Below, piece after piece: positions 27,414 through 34,665 of a DNA stretch of 64,000 bases (its first letter is position 1; each line of letters starts with the position of its first letter). The notes under the pieces are model-generated. The model was not told where the DNA came from and made no database searches. It saw nothing but the letters and a program-made list of their open reading frames with translations. The position numbers and the translations under genes are program-made. The DNA is from Acidisoma sp. PAMC 29798. Lineage in GTDB: Bacteria > Pseudomonadota > Alphaproteobacteria > Acetobacterales > Acetobacteraceae. Location of the stretch: positions 3,839,001-3,903,000 of the forward strand of contig NZ_CP126994.1 in the NCBI RefSeq assembly GCF_030252425.1, in the 5' to 3' direction.

Positions 27414-27876
27414 GACGATGCCGCCCGCCGCACAGACGGGCGTCTTGGTGCAGGTCTGGACCGATGGCGGCTGCAAGCCCAATCCGGGACCGGGCGGCTG
27501 GGCGGCGATCCTGAAATTCGGCACGGTCGAGCGGGAACTGACGGGCGCCGAGCCGGTGACCACGAATAACCGGATGGAGCTGACGGCGGCGGCCGAGGCG
27601 CTGGAGGCATTGACGCGTCCTTGCACGGTCGTTCTTCACACCGACAGCGAGTATTTGCGGAACGGGATCACGCGCTGGACCACCGGCTGGGTGCGGCGTC
27701 GGTGGAAGAATGCCGCCGGCGATCCGGTGGCCAATATCGACCTCTGGCAGCGCATCCTGGCAGCGGCCCAGCGCCACGAAATCGATTGGCGCTGGGTGCG
27801 CGGCCATTCCGGGGATGTGATGAACGAACGCTGCGACGTGCTCGCCACCAAAGCACGCGAAGATTTGGTTGGATAA
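27403..27876 (+). CDS. rnhA: Ribonuclease HI
   Basis: Degrades the RNA strand of RNA-DNA hybrids, removing primers and R-loops. The 157-residue protein has the type 1 signature [15 protein letters not shown] with D21, then E58 in [10 protein letters not shown]81 in LHTDSEYL and the C-terminal [15 protein letters not shown], giving the full set of catalytic acids. ATG at 27403 lies inside the thrB end, so translation is coupled. An in-frame upstream ATG would lengthen the overlap without added homology. Confidence 0.94.
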   Translation: MSDETMPPAAQTGVLVQVWTDGGCKPNPGPGGWAAILKFGTVERELTGAEPVTTNNRMELTAAAEALEALTRPCTVVLHTDSEYLRNGITRWTTGWVRRRWKNAAGDPVANIDLWQRILAAAQRHEIDWRWVRGHSGDVMNERCDVLATKAREDLVG

Positions 27877-27887
27877 CTTTGCAACGG

Positions 27888-28755
27888 ATGAGGTGGCGTC
27901 TGCCATCTAACCCGAAACAGAAGGTGCAGTCGCAAGTGACACGCTTGAGTTCAAAACGGGTGGTGACCTATGCCGTGGCGGATATCCACGGCCGGCTAGA
28001 TCTGCTGCGCATCCTGCTTGACATGATCACGGCCGATGCCGCCGCACGCGGGGCACGCGCCAAGATTGTTTTCACAGGCGATTATATGGATCGGGGTCGC
28101 GACTCCTATGGCGTCGTCGAGCGTCTGATCGCCGGGGCGCGACGAGGATGTGTTTCTTTGTCTGCGCGGCAATCACGACGATCTCTTCGTACGCAGTGTC
28201 ACTACGGGATCCAAGGTGCCCGACTGGGCGTGGTTCCTCTTCGACCACACCATCGAAAGTTACAAAGTCGACACGGATGGGTTGGCGATGAGCGATCGGC
28301 TTCGTCGCCATGTGGACTTCATCTCCACCCTGCCGCTGACGCATGACGACGGCAAATATCTCTTCGTGCATGCTGGCATCAGACCCCATGTGTCCCTCGC
28401 GGATCAGGAGGAGCAGGACCTCCTCTGGATCAGGGAGGAGTTTCTCGACTACGCGGGCTCGCTCCCCCGCCGCATCGTCCACGGCCATACGATCATCGGC
28501 GATCGCCCGATCTTCACGGCCAACCGGATCTCGGCCGATACGGGCGCCTTCCGCTCCGGCTTCCTGACCGCCATCGTGCTGGACAAGGGTGAGGAGAGCT
28601 TCCTTCAAGCCGTGGGTGAACGCGATGACGGCGCCATCGAACGCGAACGACGCCTCACGGCCGCGATGCTGAACGGAAGCCTGCCTGCCAATCTCGATCG
28701 TAGACCGGGGTTTCTCAGAGCGACGATGACGCCGACCCTCGTCGCGCTCAGCTGA
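27888..28755 (+). pseudogene. Metallophosphoesterase (PPP-like phosphatase), single frameshift
   Basis: Two adjacent frames together make one calcineurin-like phosphatase of about 288 residues. The first frame from ATG 27888 carries VADIHGRLD and FTGDYMDRGRDSYGVVERLIAG. The second, entered near 28136-28150, carries DEDVFLCLRGNHDDLF, LFVHAGIRP and IVHGHTIIGDRP. All metal-binding motifs survive, but the reading frame shifts by one base (an extra C, or equivalent) around GGGGCGCGACGAGG. Either a recent inactivating change or a sequencing/assembly error. It lies 11 bp after rnhA and next to an insertion sequence. Confidence 0.82.
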
Positions 28756-28892
28756 GAGTCGTCGATCAGGCTCGCAAACGACCGATCCTGACCTTGCCCC
28801 CTGAAATGCCCTCGCTTTGAAGTTAGGGTCCGTCCAACAGTGCTCTGCACCCAATCTTTGGAGCGGTCGAGGGTAGAGTTTCGGGCCTGTTT

Positions 28893-29696
28893 TCACGATG
28901 ACGGGCTGGGTGCGCCATCGGGATTTTGCAGTGAGATCGGTGACCTGTTGCCAATCGCGCCGTGTGGGCGAACCTCATTGTAGTAACTGCGCCAAGCCTC
29001 CAACTTTTCCTGCGCGTCTGCAAGCGTCAGGAACCAGTGGGCGTTTAAACATTCTGCTCGTAAGCGGCCGTTAAAGGCCTCGATGAAGGCGTTGTCTGTC
29101 GGCTTGCCGGGCCGTGAGAAATCCAGCGTGACGCCGTTGGCATAGGCCCATAGGTCGAGGTCTCGGGAGATGAACTCGGACCCTTGGTCCACGCGGATCG
29201 TCTTGGGATAGCCCACCGCGGCGCAGGTCTGCTCAAGGGCGGCAACCACGTGCTCGGCCCGGTAGCTGAACCGTGGATCGACGATCGGCGAGAAGCGAGA
29301 GAACGTGTCGATCACCGTGAGCACCCTGATCTTCCTTCCGGTTGCCAACTGGTCGTGCACGAAGTCCATCGCCCAGGTCTCATTGGGTTGCGTGGCGGGT
29401 TGCCGGTCATCCCGGAGCTTTGCCTTGACCCGCCGCTTGGGCGTCTTATTGCGTAATTGAAGACCTAATTCATTGTAAATCCTATAAACCTTCTTGGCGT
29501 TCACTCGCCAGCCCTCTCGGCGGAGCATCACATGCACACGGCGGTAGCCGTACCGCACGCGGGTCGCACAAATGTCTTTGATCCTAGCCTCGATTCCGGC
29601 CTGGTCGTGCCGACGGGACTTGTAGTGGTAGGTGGAGGTATCAACTTCGAGAACCCGGCAGGCCCGCCGGATCGAGACATCCCACTCGCCACACAT
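28893..29696 (-). CDS. IS3-family transposase OrfB (DDE integrase core)
   Basis: rve-type transposase domain. The catalytic triad regions are WAMDFVHDQL (D), IRVDQGSEFISRDLD (D) and AFIEAFNGRLRAECLN (E). An HTH_21-like region with RYGYRRVHVMLRREGW precedes it. The open frame continues upstream without a start through LGPARKRKLVDG to the end of orfA. The active OrfAB protein is therefore probably made by a -1 frameshift at the A-rich CGAAAAC near 29733, as known for this family. The frame is intact, so the element may be mobile. Confidence 0.92.
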   Translation of the reverse strand: MCGEWDVSIRRACRVLEVDTSTYHYKSRRHDQAGIEARIKDICATRVRYGYRRVHVMLRREGWRVNAKKVYRIYNELGLQLRNKTPKRRVKAKLRDDRQPATQPNETWAMDFVHDQLATGRKIRVLTVIDTFSRFSPIVDPRFSYRAEHVVAALEQTCAAVGYPKTIRVDQGSEFISRDLDLWAYANGVTLDFSRPGKPTDNAFIEAFNGRLRAECLNAHWFLTLADAQEKLEAWRSYYNEVRPHGAIGNRSPISLQNPDGAPSPSS

Positions 29697-29728
29697 TCCG
29701 TCGACCAGCTTGCGCTTGCGAGCAGGCC

Positions 29729-29995
29729 CTAGAGTTTTCGGCGGATCACGTCCTGCAGCATCTCGCGATCCAGCGACAGGTCAGCCACCAGCTTCCGAAG
29801 CTTTGCGTTCTCGTCCTCAAGCAGCTTCAGCCGCCGCATCTCCGTCGGCAGCAGCCCATCGTATTTCTTCTTCCAGTTGAAGTAGGTCGCCTGACTGATC
29901 CCGGCCTTCCGGCAGATGTCCGTCACAGGGATCCCGTCGGCTCCCTGCTTCAGGATGAATGCCTTCTGCGCGTCCGAAAACTTCGATGCCTTCAT
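29729..29995 (-). CDS. IS3-family transposase OrfA
   Basis: The 88-residue helix-turn-helix protein starts MKASKFSDAQKAFILKQG, followed by ICRKAGISQATYFNWKKKY and a leucine-zipper-like segment RLKLLEDENAKLRKLVADL, the usual OrfA design. The ATG at 29995 follows GGAG-containing sequence; an in-frame upstream GTG adds residues lacking similarity. It binds the terminal repeats and joins OrfB by frameshifting. Confidence 0.92.
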   Translation of the reverse strand: MKASKFSDAQKAFILKQGADGIPVTDICRKAGISQATYFNWKKKYDGLLPTEMRRLKLLEDENAKLRKLVADLSLDREMLQDVIRRKL

Positions 29996-30087
29996 CGTTC
30001 TCCGCTCCTCCCAGCCAGGGAAGAATGGCACGGAAAACTCTACCTAAAAACGATCCAGTTTGCGGGGAGCAGATCAACAGGAGACGG

Positions 30088-30360
30088 ATGACGAAGCGAT
30101 CGAGGTTCACGCAGGAGCAGATCATCGGCGTGCTGAAGGAGCGTCAGTCGGGTGCAACGGCGGCCGATTTAAGCCGCAAACACGGGATCAGTGACGCAAC
30201 ATTTTACACGTGGCGATCGAAATACGGTGGCATGGAGGTCTCTGACGCCCGCAAGCTAAAGGGCTTGGAGGATGAGAACGCCAAGTTGAAGAAGCTTCTT
30301 GCTGAATCGATGTTGGACGTGTCGACACTGCGGGCGATTCTGTCAAAAGCAGATCGATGA
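30088..30360 (+). pseudogene. Remnant of a second IS3-family element (OrfA only)
   Basis: The 90-residue frame reads MTKRSRFTQEQIIGVLKERQ, with LSRKHGISDATFYTWRSKY and LKGLEDENAKLKKLLAESMLDV, a typical IS3 OrfA of a different subtype from the adjacent element. No OrfB follows: the frame ends ILSKADR and 63 bases later the next gene's 3' end begins. Upstream sequence GATCCAGTTTGCGGGG resembles an IS end, immediately abutting the complete IS. The partner was probably lost by deletion. Confidence 0.8.
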
Positions 30361-30423
30361 AAGAGGTCATCTTTTAGATGTTTCGGTAGCAACTCATACC
30401 TCGACTAGGGTGGGATATCATCG

Positions 30424-31224
30424 TCAACGAGGGACGCTCGCCAGCCCTGACTCCGCAAATTGCGTCGCGAGCGACGGCGCCTGGCCCACATAAAGATCCA
30501 TCACCATCCGCGCTTTTCCGCGCATGGCCGGTTGCGCGCGTAAGAGAGCAGCAAACTCGTGCGGATGGCCGAAGATCCGCTCGGCATAGGTCTGGAAATC
30601 GTTCTCGATCCCCGTGAGACCAAGCGCCGACACGAATCCATTGCGATGCAGCGCCCCATCCCCATCGCGGCCATGGGGGTCGCGCAACTCGGCCCGATAG
30701 CTCCCGACATCGCCATACTGGAAGCCCGGTGGGTTGAAGGCCCGCCAGGCCGCATCATTGAGCGGCGCCTTCAACAGAAACAGCGCCGCCATTTCGTCAT
30801 GCAGGGAATCCACGTCGAAACCTGCGTTCTCGCTCGCCTCCTCGCAATTCAGCGCGATCAGGCCCGGCGCGTGAAAGCCGCCGATCCGAATGTTCCAGGC
30901 ATCAATCCCATCGGCGAGCGCCACCTGCCCCACGAGGGACGTGACGAGCGCTGCGGGATAGGCCTGGAAGGCAGTAACCACCGCCTGAAGGCAGGCCGCT
31001 TCGTTCAGCGGCGATAGATCCTGCATCGTGACAGGTCTCTGCGAAGTCGCCACCAAGGGTACGATGCGCGTCTCCAACGCGGTCTCGATCACCGTGACAT
31101 GCCAGCGGCTTGCGATCTCGGCGCGGAGTGTTGCGCCACCATCCGCCGCCCAGGCCGGCAGGGGGCACAGCAAGGGTGCCACCGCCAGACAACACGCGCG
31201 CCAGCCCCCGCGCAGGGCGGTCAA
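30424..31224 (-). CDS. Secreted protein resembling zinc-binding metallopeptidases, zinc site apparently degenerate
   Basis: The 266-residue protein has a signal peptide (basic MTALRGGWRACC, hydrophobic core, cleavage near AWAADGG). The middle reads SLHDEMAALFLLKAPLNDAAWRAFNPPGFQYG and then GFVSALGLTGIENDFQTYAERIFG (regions at about 140-175 and 195-220). This resembles secreted peptidases with HExxH, then W-x2-NPxGFxYG, then an E/D helix. Here the HExxH position reads DEMAA, so two zinc histidines would be missing. The family assignment is from memory and tentative. Its start overlaps the stop of the LysM gene (4 bp), so both are made together. Confidence 0.5.
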   Translation of the reverse strand: MTALRGGWRACCLAVAPLLCPLPAWAADGGATLRAEIASRWHVTVIETALETRIVPLVATSQRPVTMQDLSPLNEAACLQAVVTAFQAYPAALVTSLVGQVALADGIDAWNIRIGGFHAPGLIALNCEEASENAGFDVDSLHDEMAALFLLKAPLNDAAWRAFNPPGFQYGDVGSYRAELRDPHGRDGDGALHRNGFVSALGLTGIENDFQTYAERIFGHPHEFAALLRAQPAMRGKARMVMDLYVGQAPSLATQFAESGLASVPR

Positions 31225-32348
31225 TGGGCGAAGGCCCGGGCGGTCATAGCACTGGCGGCGGAGAAGGATGCAGGGTCGACCTCCGCATCCGCGCCCCAGG
31301 TCACGACATTGCTCGCGAGTGTCGCGAGCACCAGGATGGCGGCACCGGACAGCAGCACGGTCGGGTTATCCCACCACGCTTTAGAGGTTTCGCCCGTGGT
31401 CGCGACCTGAACGCCCGTCTGGCTTTGCGGCGGCGCGATGGTAGCGAAGTTGTTAGCGGGGGGTGCGACGGTCGCAAAACTACGCGCTCGCGCGGCGTCA
31501 GGACCCGGCGGCTTGTGCATCTTCATGCGGATATCAAGCGTGATCGTGAGCGTTTCGGCCACATAGAGGATGGTCGGCGGCAACCTGCCGGCGAGCTTGG
31601 GCGACGTGAATTTCGCGCGAATGGCGGGCATGGGATTGCCACTGTCGAAGGCGACGCCGACCGCGACGAGATTGGGCGGAGCGCCGACCGCGTTCGTGGT
31701 CATCAGATTCTCGTAAGTCACGCGATTCGTCTGCGCATTCCAGGTGACTTTTCCGCTATTGACTAGCTGCACGAGCGCGTTGTCGGTCTGATGTTTCGCC
31801 GCAAGTTCGAAACCCGTGTTGGTAAAGGTCAGAAGGTCGATCTGTTTATCGACCCAGATGTAAATTTGGCCGGTGAACTTCGCTTCAAACTCGAATTCCG
31901 CACTCTCGCCGACAATCGGGGGAAGAAGCTCGAGATTGTATTTGAAGGCGAAGCTGTTCAGATGTGTCCGGTCTTTGTTGCCGGATAAGGTCGGGAACGT
32001 GGGCGGGCGGGACGGTGTTTGGGGCCGAGGCGGAACAGGCACGCGCGGCGCCGCTGTTTCCGTCGCGGCCTGCGTGGCGGCATTGACGGTCGGGCGCGTC
32101 ACTTGCGCGGGATGACGAAAGTCAACGTTATTCGGCAAATGCGGCGGATGTTCAGACACGCGCGGCGGCAGGAAAATGCGCGTTCCGACCCGCAGCTTGT
32201 TCGGGTCCTTCAGGGTGGCGACGCGACCGTGGCGTCGTGTCGCGTTATAGGCGAAAATCTGGGGCCATAAGGACGCACGGCCAAAATGCCGCTGCGCAAT
32301 GGCGGACAAACTATCCCCCGGCTTGATGATATAGACCTCGACACCCAT
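31221..32348 (-). CDS. LysM-domain protein with C-terminal membrane anchor
   Basis: A LysM peptidoglycan-binding module at about residues 4-60 (YIIKPGDSLSAIAQRHFG ... NKLRVGTRIFLPP) is followed by a proline-rich linker. A central beta-rich region of about 180 residues (FKYNLELLPPIVGESAEFEF and onwards) matches nothing I recognise. One transmembrane segment (PTVLLSGAAILVLATLASNVV, about 335-355) precedes a short tail. No N-terminal signal peptide is seen. It sits at the edge of the T6SS locus and is coupled to the peptidase-like gene. A role in peptidoglycan engagement by the secretion apparatus is plausible. Confidence 0.75.
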   Translation of the reverse strand: MGVEVYIIKPGDSLSAIAQRHFGRASLWPQIFAYNATRRHGRVATLKDPNKLRVGTRIFLPPRVSEHPPHLPNNVDFRHPAQVTRPTVNAATQAATETAAPRVPVPPRPQTPSRPPTFPTLSGNKDRTHLNSFAFKYNLELLPPIVGESAEFEFEAKFTGQIYIWVDKQIDLLTFTNTGFELAAKHQTDNALVQLVNSGKVTWNAQTNRVTYENLMTTNAVGAPPNLVAVGVAFDSGNPMPAIRAKFTSPKLAGRLPPTILYVAETLTITLDIRMKMHKPPGPDAARARSFATVAPPANNFATIAPPQSQTGVQVATTGETSKAWWDNPTVLLSGAAILVLATLASNVVTWGADAEVDPASFSAASAMTARAFAH

Positions 32349-32384
32349 TTACATCGGCCTTTCAATGACGATGATCGCGATACG

Positions 32385-32744
32385 ATGATAACACAAGCAA
32401 GCCTGTATTGCGCTGCGGCGGCGCTCATCGCTGCACTTTACTTTCACTTCGCGTTACGATTTGCCGTTGTCGCAAAACGAAAGTTTCGCCTCCCGACGAT
32501 GGGTTGGGCGATGCTACCCGTGATCGCGCTGACCATCGGGCTGCTTTATCTTGAAGGTGTCATCATTCACGTGTGGCTGCCGGCACTGGAAGGAGACATT
32601 GGCGGTGCGAGCTTGCTTGGCCTGGGCATCGGGCAACTGGTCTCTCGTCCGGGGGGCGGCTTACGCATGGGTTTCGGGTCTGGTAGCGACGATAGCGATT
32701 TCGATGGCGACGGCGACGGCGACGGCGGAGGAGATGGACACTGA
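32385..32744 (+). CDS. Small membrane protein with Asp/Gly-rich tail, unknown
   Basis: Not recognised. The 119 residues have two clear transmembrane helices (about 4-28 and 38-58), a glycine-rich amphipathic stretch (LLGLGIGQLVSRPGG) and a C-terminal tail with alternating Asp and Gly (DDSDFDGDGDGDGGGDGH), which could bind divalent cations. ATG at 32385 is chosen because it begins right at the first helix. It is the only plus-strand gene inside the left T6SS arm, divergent from the LysM gene (36 bp apart). Coding evidence is the open frame and helices, so reality is likely but not certain. Confidence 0.6.
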   Translation: MITQASLYCAAAALIAALYFHFALRFAVVAKRKFRLPTMGWAMLPVIALTIGLLYLEGVIIHVWLPALEGDIGGASLLGLGIGQLVSRPGGGLRMGFGSGSDDSDFDGDGDGDGGGDGH

Positions 32745-32758
32745 CGGATGCGCACGCG

Positions 32759-33367
32759 TCAGATCGGGTTCGGAACCCAGCCCCAATAGTCATTGACCAA
32801 ATCGGCGACCGTCTTTTCAATTTGGTAGGTCTGGTTGCTTCTCAGCGCGCTGGCGTATCCTGGCGTCCCAGTATCGGAGGGTGCCTCGCACATCGTGAAT
32901 AGCCCATAGCACCACGTATAGATCACGGAATGGCCCTTCAAGATCTGATTGCGTGTTTCTCGCTTCAGCCATTGGGTCTGGAACCGGGCATTTGTGCTCG
33001 TATCCACCAATGCGATCTGCACTCCGGGGAACTCGGCCATCGCTCTTTGCTGCCCGGCCGCGTCCTCCTTCGTGTGGGATGGGTCAAAGATGCCTGTGGC
33101 GTTGCCAACACTATCGACGATATTGGGAATATTGCCGTGGCGGCCAGTGAAGACCGTGTACTGTTTCACGCCCTCTTTCGACAGTCGGCTGATCAGCGGC
33201 AGCCATGAATTGTCGCCCACGATCGTCGCCGATACATACAGCTTGCCGATCTTGACCCAGGGGCAGTCCTGATCCCTGACTGGGCCTGAATGCAAACTCA
33301 GATTGATGAGATTGGGTCTGGCGGCGTCACGCGCGCTCAGCACGCGAAGGGTGGGGGCAGTTGGCAT
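32759..33367 (-). CDS. Unknown protein at the end of the T6SS operon
   Basis: No family recognised. The 202-residue protein is soluble-looking, without signal peptide or membrane helices. It has a possible alternating beta/alpha order: KLYVSATIVGDNSWLP, VKQYTVFTGRHGNIPN, VQIALVDTSTNARF and GHSVIYTWCYGLFTMCEAP. The FTGRHGN segment looks like a conserved loop. It starts 30 bp after the pppA stop on the same strand, so it is probably the last gene of the T6SS operon. Accessory, effector or immunity roles are all possible. Confidence 0.65.
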   Translation of the reverse strand: MPTAPTLRVLSARDAARPNLINLSLHSGPVRDQDCPWVKIGKLYVSATIVGDNSWLPLISRLSKEGVKQYTVFTGRHGNIPNIVDSVGNATGIFDPSHTKEDAAGQQRAMAEFPGVQIALVDTSTNARFQTQWLKRETRNQILKGHSVIYTWCYGLFTMCEAPSDTGTPGYASALRSNQTYQIEKTVADLVNDYWGWVPNPI

Positions 33368-33397
33368 AGGTCAGATCCTTCCTGCTTGGTCGTTGGT

Positions 33398-34162
33398 CTA
33401 AGTGGTGGTGACGACAACGGCTGTCACGTTGTCGCGCGCCTTGTGCCGCAGTGCCGCCGCAACCAGGGTGCGCGCGGCATCGCCCCCCTGTTCCAGACAA
33501 CGGCGGATCAACGCTTCATCCAAGGCGCGCGTTAATCCATCAGTGCATAATAGGAAGCGGTCGTAGGGCATCACCTGCCCGACACGCTTTTCGAGCATCA
33601 GCGATGCACTGCCCGCCCCCACGGCGCGGGTAATGACATGCGCTTCCCGATGGCTTTCCGCCTCACGTTCATCGATCGTGCCGGCGTCGATCATTTCCTG
33701 GACCACGCTATGGTCATGCGTCAGCCGAATGAGCGCCCCATCGCGCAACAGATAAATCCGGGAATCACCCGCCCAGAGGCAGGCGAAGAAATGTTGATCG
33801 AGCATCAGGGCCACGACTGTGGATGCCGTGCTCGATCCATCGGCCCGCGCATCCATCTCATCAAGCAAGCAATCATGTAGATGGCTCAGGCTGCGTCGCA
33901 GGCCGGCCAGCCGTTCCACCGCAGTCGCGCCAGGTGCAAGGGACGCCGCGCTCGACACCACGCGCGCAGAGGCCACGCCGCCATCCCTGTGGCCACCGGC
34001 GCCATCCGCGACGAGATAGAGCCCGATCTCGGGACGGCATAGCAGCGCATCCTGATTCTCTCGCCGCACCGCACCAGGATGCGAGACCGCCGAGTGACGA
34101 AGTTCGACAGTCAATCGCGGAGCATCCGCGTGAACTGCACCGCATCCGGCAGTGTTGCGCAT
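33398..34162 (-). CDS. pppA: PP2C-family Ser/Thr phosphatase, T6SS regulator PppA
   Basis: Metal-dependent phosphatase that reverses PpkA phosphorylation of Fha and so switches T6SS off. The 254 residues carry the PP2C motifs RRENQDALL, YLVADGAGGH, STVVALML, CLWAGDSRIYLLRDG, LTHDHSVVQEM, ITRAVG, LLCTDGLT and ARDNVTAVVV. The ATG at 34162 lies 52 bp inside tagF. An alternative TTG at 34114 would overlap the tagF stop as TTGA and still keep the whole domain. Both starts are open. Confidence 0.9.
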   Translation of the reverse strand: MRNTAGCGAVHADAPRLTVELRHSAVSHPGAVRRENQDALLCRPEIGLYLVADGAGGHRDGGVASARVVSSAASLAPGATAVERLAGLRRSLSHLHDCLLDEMDARADGSSTASTVVALMLDQHFFACLWAGDSRIYLLRDGALIRLTHDHSVVQEMIDAGTIDEREAESHREAHVITRAVGAGSASLMLEKRVGQVMPYDRFLLCTDGLTRALDEALIRRCLEQGGDAARTLVAAALRHKARDNVTAVVVTTT

Positions 34163-34665
34163 TCAAATTCGGCGGGGGCGACCATGTCCCCACCCTCGGT
34201 CCACCACAGCCCGATTATCGGTGGCGCTTCATCGGGCGCGGCAATGCCGGCAAGGTGCGCGGACAGAACCTCCGGCGCCAGATCGCGCATCAAGGCATCG
34301 CGCACGGCCTGCTCCAGCGCCGCGTGAAATGCTTGACCACCCCTCTCAGTCCGCAGCCGCACCACCGGCAGTTCCACCGCCGCAATCAGCGGGAAATAGC
34401 GGCCGACGCGATCCATGCTCGGGCAGAACAGTCCCGTGATGCTCACCGGGCCACACATCCCGGCGGGCAGCGCGAAGTGCCAGACGGGCGCGACCATCCA
34501 GCAACCGACCCAATCCTCCAACAACAACGCGCGGCTGCCGATGAGAGACTGGCTGATCCAGCCATCCCATACCGCAATGCTCGCTGGCGACAATCCACGG
34601 CCCACAAAATCGCCACGTGACGGAAGCTTGCCGAAGAATCCGGGGGCTGCAGCCTGCTCGGTCAT
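34111..34665 (-). CDS. tagF: T6SS-associated protein TagF (ImpM)
   Basis: TagF is a post-translational repressor of T6SS assembly, binding Fha in several species. The 184-residue protein starts MTEQAAAPGFFGKLPSRGDFVGRGL, the diagnostic FGKLPxxGDF pattern, and continues with LLEDWVGCWMVAPVWHFALP and MDRVGRYFPLI, typical of the family. The ATG at 34665 overlaps the tssM stop (ATGA). In Agrobacterium TagF and PppA are fused; here they are separate but overlapping genes. Confidence 0.92.
   Translation of the reverse strand: MTEQAAAPGFFGKLPSRGDFVGRGLSPASIAVWDGWISQSLIGSRALLLEDWVGCWMVAPVWHFALPAGMCGPVSITGLFCPSMDRVGRYFPLIAAVELPVVRLRTERGGQAFHAALEQAVRDALMRDLAPEVLSAHLAGIAAPDEAPPIIGLWWTEGGDMVAPAEFECATLPDAVQFTRMLRD

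Larger units (their letters stand above)
28872..30044 (-). mobile_element. IS3-family insertion sequence (IS407-like orfA/orfB)
   Basis: The outer ends carry an inverted repeat beginning GGTAGAGTTT (28872 rightwards; reverse strand from 30044), extending imperfectly through CGGGCC / CCGTGCC. Between them are overlapping orfA and orfB on the minus strand, total about 1.17 kb, a normal IS3 size. No clear target duplication is seen at the flanks, and exact ends may be off by a few bases. It lies between the broken phosphatase gene and a second IS remnant. Confidence 0.85.

Noticed and set aside
32697-32742. GATGGCGACGGCGAC micro-repeat as a CRISPR or VNTR
   Set aside because: The repeat is a short in-frame Asp/Gly coding run; there are no spacers and no regular repeat length beyond 6 bases.
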